A DNA stretch of 14,291 nucleotides from positions 1-14,291 of the forward strand of contig JBDUCU010000075.1 of assembly GCA_040003315.1 (NCBI GenBank), in the 5' to 3' direction. Source of the DNA: JACCZX01 sp040003315 (lineage in GTDB: Bacteria > Pseudomonadota > Gammaproteobacteria > Burkholderiales > Burkholderiaceae_F). The position numbers were made by a program, and so were the translations under genes. Shown piece by piece: positions 7,327 to 13,071 of this stretch (positions are counted from its first letter, which is position 1; the number at the start of each line of letters is the position of its first letter). The notes under the pieces are model-generated. The model was not told the DNA's origin. It made no database searches and saw only the letters and a program-made list of their open reading frames with translations.

Positions 7327-8124
7327 CTAGGCGGGCTCCATTGCCGACTTGCTCTCGAACAGCTGCTGTCGCAGCCATTGCTTGACCTCCGCGGCCAGGC
7401 GCACGACCTCGGGATTGGTGGGATCGCGAGGGCGCTCGAAATCGACCGTCTTAATTTCCTCGATGCGTCCCGGGCGCGGCCCCATGATCGCGACACGGTC
7501 TGAGAGCTTGATGGCCTCGTCGATACTGTGCGTCACAAAAATAACGGTCTTGCGTTCGCGCTGCCAGATCTTCAGCAATTCGTCCTGCATGTATTCGCGC
7601 GTCTGGATGTCGAGCGAGGCGAACGGCTCGTCCATCAATAGGATGGACGGGTTGACTGCGAGCGCGCGCGCGATGCTGACCCGCTGCCGCATGCCGCCCG
7701 ACAACTCTCGCGGATAGCGCGATTCGAATCCGCGCAGGCCGACGAGACCGATGTAATGATCGACCAGCCGGCGCTGTTCTGCGTCGGGCAGGCGTTTGCG
7801 CTGCAGCCCATAGCGGATGTTTTGCGACACGGTGTACCAAGGAAACAGCGCGTATTCCTGAAACACCACGGCGCGCTCCCATCCGGGTTCCGTAATGACA
7901 ATTCCGCCAACCCGGAGCGCGCCGCGCGTGGGTTGCTCGAAGCCGGCGAGCAGGTTGAGCAAGGTCGTTTTCCCGCACCCGCTCGGTCCGACGATCGAGA
8001 AGAACTCGTTCTTCTCGACCTGGAAGGTGACGTCGACCAGAGCGAGCAGAGGCTCCCCTTTGCTCGAGAAGTGCAACTTGCTGACATTATCGACATTGAC
8101 TTGAACCATCGCTGCGGCGTCCAT
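7327..8124 (-). CDS. ABC transporter ATP-binding protein, sulfonate/taurine/nitrate importer type (SsuB/TauB-like)
   Basis: The cytoplasmic ATPase that powers the importer encoded by the two genes upstream of it. All ABC motifs are intact in its 265 residues: Walker A GPSGCGKT (46-53), Q-loop Q89 in VVFQEYALFPW, signature LSGGMRQR (141-148), Walker B ILLMDEP (161-167), D-loop SLD and switch His in VTHSIDEA (H199). The pattern with FQEYALFPWYTVSQNI and the DIQTREYMQDELL stretch is that of the nitrate/sulfonate/taurine family. It begins ten bases after the permease stop with no strong ribosome site, so translation is probably coupled. A second Met five codons in (MVQVNVD) is a possible alternative start. 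It is the last gene of the minus-strand operon and converges with the oxidoreductase gene. Only a weak 4-bp stem without a T-run lies in the 10-base gap. Confidence 0.92.
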   Translation of the reverse strand: MDAAAMVQVNVDNVSKLHFSSKGEPLLALVDVTFQVEKNEFFSIVGPSGCGKTTLLNLLAGFEQPTRGALRVGGIVITEPGWERAVVFQEYALFPWYTVSQNIRYGLQRKRLPDAEQRRLVDHYIGLVGLRGFESRYPRELSGGMRQRVSIARALAVNPSILLMDEPFASLDIQTREYMQDELLKIWQRERKTVIFVTHSIDEAIKLSDRVAIMGPRPGRIEEIKTVDFERPRDPTNPEVVRLAAEVKQWLRQQLFESKSAMEPA

Positions 8125-8134
8125 GTTCGCGTAG

Positions 8135-9076
8135 CTACTGTCCGCGGTGCCACGGCATGACCCACCGCGCGACTTGGCGCATCAAATAGTCAAGCAGAAG
8201 ACCCAGAACACCGATCAGCACCATTCCGAGCAGGATGTAGTCGCTGCGGAAAAGCGTTCGTGCGTTGTTGATCAGGTAACCAAGTCCGCTTGGTGCCGCC
8301 ACCAATTCACCCGCGACAAGTGCCATCCAGCCGATTCCCAGCCCGATACGCATGCCGGTGAAGATGTTGGGTAAGGAAGCGGGTAGAACAACGGTGCGGA
8401 ACAGTTCGCCGCGGCTGGCGCCGAGACTGAGCCCGGCCCGCAACAGGTATGCGTCGACGTCGCGCGCCCCCGCCATCGAATTCAGCACGACCGGAAAGAA
8501 GGCCGCGAGAAAAATGATGTAGACGATCTGCGCGTCACCCAGACCGAACCAAAGAATGCTCAGCGGAATCCATGCCAACGGCGGGATGGGCCGAATGAAC
8601 TCAAGCAACGGGTCGACCACCGCACGAAACCGAGCCGACCATCCCATCGCGAGGCCGAGCGGCACGCCGAGAACAGTCGCCGCGCCGACCGCGAGTAGCA
8701 CGCGGTACAAGCTGTCGAAGATGTGAGTGAACAAGACGCCGCGACCGAGGAGGTCGATTGCCGCGGAGAACACTGCCGTCGGCGGCGGCATCATCACATC
8801 GAGCTGCGGGTTGATGCGCTGCCCAAAAACGCTGATCAGCTGCCAGGCGACAACGAATGTCACCAACAGCCAAAGGTGCGAAAGACGACCAAGCAAGCGC
8901 CGCCAAGCGGGTTGCGGAGGCGGCACCATCGAGGCGGTGCGCCGCGCCAACTCATCGTCGACCAATGCGGGGCGGCGACTCGCTGGTTCTGGCGACTCGA
9001 TCTCTTCGACAGCGCGCTCGTCACCGGCCGGCGACGAGCGCTGAGTCAGGAGTGCGCCGCGTCCGACCTCGGTCAT
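8135..9076 (-). CDS. ABC transporter permease, sulfonate/taurine/nitrate importer type (SsuC/TauC-like)
   Basis: The membrane-spanning subunit of the importer, 313 residues. The first helix (LWLLVTFVVAWQLISVF) starts near residue 68. Later hydrophobic segments include VLLAVGAATVLGVPLGLAM, IVYIIFLAAFFPVVL and a last one around ILLGMVLIGVLGLLLDYLM. The cytoplasmic coupling loop that contacts the ATPase (the EAA-type motif) is visible as GASRGELFRTVVLPASLPNI. RPIPPLAWIPLSILWFGLG is a family signature. An N-terminal extension of about 65 polar, proline-rich residues precedes the first helix, longer than usual for this family. An internal Met at residue 50 has no ribosome site, whereas the ATG at 9076 overlaps the binding-protein stop as ATGA, so the longer form is preferred. 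The gene lies between the binding-protein and ATPase genes. Confidence 0.92.
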   Translation of the reverse strand: MTEVGRGALLTQRSSPAGDERAVEEIESPEPASRRPALVDDELARRTASMVPPPQPAWRRLLGRLSHLWLLVTFVVAWQLISVFGQRINPQLDVMMPPPTAVFSAAIDLLGRGVLFTHIFDSLYRVLLAVGAATVLGVPLGLAMGWSARFRAVVDPLLEFIRPIPPLAWIPLSILWFGLGDAQIVYIIFLAAFFPVVLNSMAGARDVDAYLLRAGLSLGASRGELFRTVVLPASLPNIFTGMRIGLGIGWMALVAGELVAAPSGLGYLINNARTLFRSDYILLGMVLIGVLGLLLDYLMRQVARWVMPWHRGQ

Positions 9077-10455
9077 GGCGTGTAGGTCTTACCCCTGAAG
9101 GTCCAAGGCTTCTTAAGCTCGCCGGGTTCGGGGAATGGGGCCGGCCCGTTCAGTAGAGCGGCTCCATATGGTTTGTACGGTAGCTTGCCGACGCCGCCGA
9201 AGTCCTTCGGAAGAAACGGCGGCCGCTCCGGGATGGCCCAGCCCAGCTTACCGAATGTGGCGTCCATGTAGCTGGTGCGGCGAACGTTCTGCCAGTCGAG
9301 GTTGGTCACCTTGGTCTTTGACGCACCTGTCTCGAACGCCCACTCACTGATGCGCGCCTCTTCCGCAGGCCAGACGCCGTTTGGGTCCGCGAATGGATAG
9401 TAGACGGTGGGCTTCGGCCATAGCAGATACCGGTTAGTCATCTTCTCGATGAGGTCGCGTCCCAGGCGGCCATATTCCGGACGGCTCATCAGCGACTTAA
9501 TCGCCTCGTCTGGCGTTGCCTTGGCCCATAAAACCGCCTCGATGAACGCATCGGTCATTGCTTGCATCACATCGGGCGCGTTGTCTTCGATCTCTTGGCG
9601 GCCGTAGTAGTAGCCGCTATAGATGTAGTAAGGATCGAGCGGCTCAAGGACACGCGTGGCCTTCAGCACCTCGGTCGAATACGACACGTGCGGCTCCCAG
9701 ATCGTATAGACGTCGATGCCCTTCGGGCCAGTGGCGAGATCGCCGGGTGGGGTGCTTCGCAGCGTGTAGTCCTCGTTCGGCTTCAGACCAAGGTATTGGG
9801 CGGCTGCGATGAACCCGAAGTGGTTGGTAGAGCCCGTGGTGGTGCCAACGACCGCGGGTCGCTTCAATACTTTGCCGCCTTTAAGGTCGGACAAACTCTT
9901 TAGTGGCGAGTCCAACGGAACCGTTGCCGCATGTGTCAATGCAGGCGAATGCACTGCCAGCGCACGTGTCGGCACCTTGTTGGTTAGCAGGGCCAGCACG
10001 CCTAACGCACCTGTGTTGGCGATCTGGATGCGCCCCGGAATAAATGCTTCGTTGGAGAAACCAGCCGCGACGAATGTCCTCCATTCGGTTTCAATGCCGC
10101 GTCTTTCCAGCAGTTTCAGCGTTTGCAGGACATGGCCGATCATTTCCTGGCCCGACCACACGACGATCCACGCGGCGTTCAGCGGCCACCATCCCTTGCC
10201 TTGCAGCCACTGCTTCGATTTTGCTGAGATCTGCTCGTAAGGTTGAGGCCAACCCCAATCAGTGAACTTCCTCGACTGCAGCGCCGGCGCAGCGGAGCCG
10301 CTCGACTGAGCGTGCGCCGGACTGGCGGCGAGATCACCGAGCAAAAGGCCGCCCGCGACCTTCGCAACATCTCCGAGGAATTGACGTCGCGGCGGGGCCG
10401 CGCCCGGTTCGGTCGTGACTTTGCCAGCACTATCGTCTGAGTTTGATTCGTTCAT
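9073..10455 (-). CDS. ABC transporter substrate-binding protein (NMT1/SsuA-like) with Tat-like signal
   Basis: The periplasmic binding protein of the importer, 460 residues and clearly longer than the roughly 320-340 of SsuA or TauA. The ATG at 10455 has AAGGAG seven bases upstream. The signal looks twin-arginine: PPRRQFLGD at 21-29, a mild hydrophobic stretch (VAGGLLLGDLAA) and AHA-Q cleavage near 49. Core features of the family are WSGQEMIGHVLQTLKLLERRG, the ligand-side IANTGALGVLALL, VGTTTGSTNHFGFIAAAQYL, GIDVYTIWEPHVS and the late helix FIEAVLWAKATPDEAIKSLM. The last 80 or so residues, rich in Pro, Gly and aromatics (PFLPKDFGGVGKLPYKPYG and PFPEPGELKKPW), form an extension not typical of SsuA. 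The ligand cannot be read from sequence. Operon partners suggest a small anionic hydroxy or keto acid, possibly a sulfonate. Confidence 0.83.
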   Translation of the reverse strand: MNESNSDDSAGKVTTEPGAAPPRRQFLGDVAKVAGGLLLGDLAASPAHAQSSGSAAPALQSRKFTDWGWPQPYEQISAKSKQWLQGKGWWPLNAAWIVVWSGQEMIGHVLQTLKLLERRGIETEWRTFVAAGFSNEAFIPGRIQIANTGALGVLALLTNKVPTRALAVHSPALTHAATVPLDSPLKSLSDLKGGKVLKRPAVVGTTTGSTNHFGFIAAAQYLGLKPNEDYTLRSTPPGDLATGPKGIDVYTIWEPHVSYSTEVLKATRVLEPLDPYYIYSGYYYGRQEIEDNAPDVMQAMTDAFIEAVLWAKATPDEAIKSLMSRPEYGRLGRDLIEKMTNRYLLWPKPTVYYPFADPNGVWPAEEARISEWAFETGASKTKVTNLDWQNVRRTSYMDATFGKLGWAIPERPPFLPKDFGGVGKLPYKPYGAALLNGPAPFPEPGELKKPWTFRGKTYTP

Positions 10456-10500
10456 CGCATGTCTCCTTATGTTTGCTTCGATGCAACTCACTCGCTGCCT

Positions 10501-11250
10501 TCAGCGCGTCAGATAACCCCCGTCCACGACGATCGTTTCTCCGGTGACATATCCAAGTAGGTCGGATGCCAGCAACGCAGTGACGTGGGCGATATCGTCG
10601 GTCGATGCAAAGCGGCCAAGCGGTATGGCGGCGAGCACGGCTTTACGGCGCTCGGGCGTCAATAGCGAGCCGGTCATGTTGGTCTCCACCACCCCGGGCG
10701 CGATTGCGTTGACGTTGATGCCGAACGGTGCCAATTCGCGCGCAAGCCCCTGGGTCAACGCGACCACGCCGGCCTTGGTCGTGCCGTAAAGCACGTTGCC
10801 GAATGAACCACCGCCCTTCATCGCCGAAACAGACGCGATGTTGACGATCTTGCCATAGCGCTGCTTGACCATCGATGCGAGCACGGCTTTGCAGCAGTAA
10901 TAGACGCCCGACAGATTTACGCGACACACTTCGTCCCAGTCAGCGATCGATGCGTCGAGGATCGAGCCAGTTTTCAGAATCCCTGCATTGTTGACAGCGA
11001 TGTCGATGCGGCCGCGCTCGCGAACGATCTGTTCGATCGCGGCGTTTGCTTCAGTGGCGTTGCCGACATCCAGCGTCAACGGATAGCCTCGTTCACCGAG
11101 TTCGGTTGCGACCTTGTAGGCGGCGGCGGCGTTGCTGTCGGCCACGTACACACTGCAACCGTTATTGACCAGCGTGCTGGCAATCGCTGCTCCGATTCCT
11201 CCTCCGGCTCCTGTGACCAACGCGATCTTGCCGCCGAGCTTCAGTTCCAT
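10501..11250 (-). CDS. Short-chain dehydrogenase/reductase (SDR, FabG-like)
   Basis: A classical SDR of 249 residues, an NAD(P)-dependent alcohol/ketone oxidoreductase in the cytoplasm. It has the cofactor motif TGAGGGIG (13-20), D61 in LTLDVGN, NNAG (87-90), N112, S140 in NIASVSAMKGG, and Y155 and K159 in YGTTK. After these come GLARELAPFGINVNAIAPG and the C-terminal GYVTGETIVVDGGYLTR. Asp38 after the second strand (YVADSN) suggests NAD preference. The ATG at 11250 is chosen; a GTG directly before it (11253) touches the upstream TAA stop, so translation is probably coupled to the BKACE gene. The pairing with BKACE suggests it oxidises a 3-hydroxy acid to the 3-oxo acid that BKACE cleaves, as carnitine dehydrogenase does for dehydrocarnitine cleavage. 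That role is inferred, and the family call alone is secure. Confidence 0.88.
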   Translation of the reverse strand: MELKLGGKIALVTGAGGGIGAAIASTLVNNGCSVYVADSNAAAAYKVATELGERGYPLTLDVGNATEANAAIEQIVRERGRIDIAVNNAGILKTGSILDASIADWDEVCRVNLSGVYYCCKAVLASMVKQRYGKIVNIASVSAMKGGGSFGNVLYGTTKAGVVALTQGLARELAPFGINVNAIAPGVVETNMTGSLLTPERRKAVLAAIPLGRFASTDDIAHVTALLASDLLGYVTGETIVVDGGYLTR

Positions 11251-11253
11251 CAC

Positions 11254-12087
11254 TTAATGGACCGCAGCAAGCCCGAGGATCTGACGAGCCTCCGCAGCGG
11301 TGGCGGGTCGGCGGTCGTAACGAGCGCATGCGTCGACAATCTTGCCCACGAGCTCCGCGTTGCTCGCCGCAAGCCGGTCAGGCTCGATGCGCAGGTTGTC
11401 TTCGAGCCCGGTGCGGCAATGCCCGCCAGCTTCCAGACACCACTGATTGACTTCCCATTGATGACGGCCGATCCCCGCGGCGACCCACGTGGCGTCAGGC
11501 AACACTGCAGACAGCTCGGAGCGAAGAAAGTCGAAGATCGAGCGGCGCGCCGGCATCGCATTAGGCACGCCCAACACGAACTGCACATGTGGTCGCTCCT
11601 TGACAAGGCCCTTTTTGACCAGGTTCGCCGCGTTGTACAACATCGCGAGATCAAACACCTCGATCTCCGGCTTGATGCCGTTATCGAGCATCGTTCGCGC
11701 CAGACCTTCGACGAAGTCCGGTGCATTCTCGTAAATACCGTTTGGAAAGTTGACCGAGCCTGTCGCCAGCGACGCCATGTCGGGCTTCAGGTACAGCATC
11801 GCGCCGCGTTTCTGCTGCTCGCGACCGCGCCCACCCGTGGAGAACTGCACGATCATGCCGGGGCAGTGCTTGCGCACGCCTTCCTGCACGCGGCCGTACA
11901 GCTCAGGGTCGGAACCCGGCGATTCATCGGGGTTGCGCACGTGAATGTGTACTAGGGCCGCGCCCGCCTCGAACGCCTCGTGCGTCGACTCGACCTGCTG
12001 CTCGGGCGTAACAGGCACCCCTGGGTTGTCTCTCTTGCGCGGCACCGCTCCGGTGATCGCGACCGTGATGATGACGGGCTGCGTCAT
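11254..12087 (-). CDS. BKACE (DUF849) beta-keto acid cleavage enzyme
   Basis: Members combine a beta-keto acid with acetyl-CoA and give acetoacetate plus the CoA ester of the remaining acyl group, using a zinc ion in a TIM barrel. The known member Kce acts on 3-keto-5-aminohexanoate, and others act on dehydrocarnitine. The 277-residue length fits. Zinc ligands are H47 and H49 in LVHIHVRNPD and E229 in GGHCRTGLEDN, and R225 and D230 of the same motif match catalytic positions of Kce. Other family stretches are VAITGAVPRKRDNPGVPVTP, IVQFSTGGRG, MASLATGSVNFP, VQFVLGVPNAMP and GIGRHQWEVN. The ATG at 12087 has AGGAGG nine bases upstream and overlaps the IclR stop as ATGA. The substrate is unknown. 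The sauS/xsc genes nearby raise the possibility that its product is sulfoacetyl-CoA. Confidence 0.9.
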   Translation of the reverse strand: MTQPVIITVAITGAVPRKRDNPGVPVTPEQQVESTHEAFEAGAALVHIHVRNPDESPGSDPELYGRVQEGVRKHCPGMIVQFSTGGRGREQQKRGAMLYLKPDMASLATGSVNFPNGIYENAPDFVEGLARTMLDNGIKPEIEVFDLAMLYNAANLVKKGLVKERPHVQFVLGVPNAMPARRSIFDFLRSELSAVLPDATWVAAGIGRHQWEVNQWCLEAGGHCRTGLEDNLRIEPDRLAASNAELVGKIVDACARYDRRPATAAEARQILGLAAVH

Positions 12088-12497
12088 GCTGCCATTCCTC
12101 CTGGTCGTGCGAACTTCTTCGTCGGCTGTGTTGAACGACTGTTTACCTCGGGCAGCAGCGTTGCCGCGATCTCGACCAGCCGCGCCAAAATCGCCCTGCG
12201 CTCGCGCCGATGTGGCGACCTCATCTGCACCGCCGGCGCGAGTGCCGACACCCGAGGACCGACCACGTAGCGTTTGTCGAGTGCCTGGCGCTCCACCAGC
12301 CGGCCGCGCATCAGCAGACGCAGAATGCGGTGCACGGTGGGCTTCGGCAGCCCGCTGATGCGAGTGAGTTCCTCCAGCGTCAGTGAGTCATCTGCCTCCG
12401 CAATCTGCTCCAGCACCGCAAAAGCACGCAACGTCGATGAAGCAGCTGAGTCGACGCTCGATGTCTTCGTCGGAAATTCCACTAACTGGAACGTCAT
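12084..12497 (-). CDS. Truncated IclR-family transcriptional regulator (DNA-binding domain only)
   Basis: A 137-residue protein with an intact IclR-type winged helix-turn-helix: STLRAFAVLEQIAEADDSLT (21-40), LEELTRISGLPKPTVHRILR (41-60) and then LLMRGRLVERQALDKRYVVG (61-80). IclR regulators normally run to 250-270 residues with a GAF-like effector domain, including motifs around 'LDRVE'. Here the sequence reaches the linker helix (RAILARLVE), then about 28 unfamiliar residues, and stops exactly at the BKACE start (ATGA overlap). The other two minus-strand frames of the last 120 bases show no effector domain either, so this looks like a deletion rather than a single frameshift. It may be a working domain-only repressor, constitutive, or dead. 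It is the first gene of the minus-strand operon and probably autoregulated. ATG at 12497 is the start. Confidence 0.8.
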   Translation of the reverse strand: MTFQLVEFPTKTSSVDSAASSTLRAFAVLEQIAEADDSLTLEELTRISGLPKPTVHRILRLLMRGRLVERQALDKRYVVGPRVSALAPAVQMRSPHRRERRAILARLVEIAATLLPEVNSRSTQPTKKFARPGGMAA

Positions 12498-12537
12498 GTT
12501 TCATTATTGCCCCATTTTCCTGCGTCGTGCAATGATG
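12477..12537. promoter_or_regulatory. Putative operator region with two inverted repeats between the IclR and BCCP genes
   Basis: The first repeat is TTCCA-CTAAC-TGGAA (12477-12491), which overlaps the first codons of the iclR-like gene. GGAAATTCC (12472-12480), itself a small palindrome, overlaps its left arm. The second is CATTATTGC (12502-12510) against GCAATGATG (12529-12537), eight of nine positions pairing across an 18-base spacer. The spot lies between the divergent starts at 12497 and 12562, where an IclR protein would bind to control both directions. IclR operators are often short palindromes of the TGGAAA/TTTCCA kind, which the first repeat resembles. No clear -35/-10 pair was identified on either strand. 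This is pattern evidence only. Confidence 0.3.
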
Positions 12538-12561
12538 TGAAGCCTTATACGGAGACCCGAC

Positions 12562-13071
12562 TTGGCTCACGAGCATCTCACCTACGATGACTTGCTGCGC
12601 ATCGTTGAGCTGATCAAGTCCACGGAACATTTCTCGGAGTTCCGTTTGAAGGTCGGCGACATTGAGCTCGAACTGCGCCACCGTAAGTCCGGCACGTCAA
12701 AGCCAGTCGCACCCCTGGTTATGGCGCGCACTATCGAGTCGCCGGTCGCGGACACAGCAGGGCGCGCGCCGAGCGCTGGGCCTGCGACATGGCCAGAAGG
12801 TTCGGTCGTTATCCGATCACCGATGGTGGGAACGTTTTATCGCGCACCGCAACCTGGCGCACCTCCATTCGTTGAGGTGGGCCAAGCGGTGCAGCCAGAC
12901 TCGGTGGTGGGCATCATCGAAGTAATGAAATTAATGAATTCGATCACCGCCGACGTGCACGGCAACGTTGAGCAGATATTGGTCGCCGACGCCGGGCAAG
13001 TAGAGGCCGGGCAGCCAGTGATCGTGATAAAGCCGAGCTTGACGATAGGAACTGACGACCATTATGAATGA
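12562..13071 (+). CDS. Biotin carboxyl carrier protein (AccB-like)
   Basis: Carries the biotin that shuttles carboxyl groups between a biotin carboxylase and a carboxyltransferase. The 169-residue protein starts at TTG 12562, supported by GGAG about eight bases upstream and by the typical AccB opening (LTYDDLLRIVELIKSTEHFS, then FRLKVGDIELEL). A Pro/Ala-rich linker (about 44-80) leads to the biotinyl domain with SPMVGTFYRAPQPGAPPFVE (86-105), VGQAVQPDSVVGIIEVMKLM (107-126) and the biotinylated Lys123 in EVMKLMNSI. Its stop overlaps the start of the carboxyltransferase gene by eight bases. The pairing with a pyruvate carboxylase/oxaloacetate decarboxylase-type transferase shows it is not the housekeeping acetyl-CoA carboxylase carrier beside accC. 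The BCCP may serve a dedicated carboxylase whose biotin carboxylase would lie to the right. Confidence 0.9.
   Translation: MAHEHLTYDDLLRIVELIKSTEHFSEFRLKVGDIELELRHRKSGTSKPVAPLVMARTIESPVADTAGRAPSAGPATWPEGSVVIRSPMVGTFYRAPQPGAPPFVEVGQAVQPDSVVGIIEVMKLMNSITADVHGNVEQILVADAGQVEAGQPVIVIKPSLTIGTDDHYE

Noticed and set aside
7317..7333. Possible terminator between the convergent oxidoreductase and ATPase genes
   Set aside because: Only a 4-bp CGCC/GGCG stem with an 8-base loop and no T-run, and it overlaps the ATPase stop codon. Too weak to call.
12388..12681. Minus-strand 97-codon frame spanning the iclR/BCCP gap
   Set aside because: Overlaps both supported genes in other frames, has no family pattern, and its translation reads as shadow sequence.
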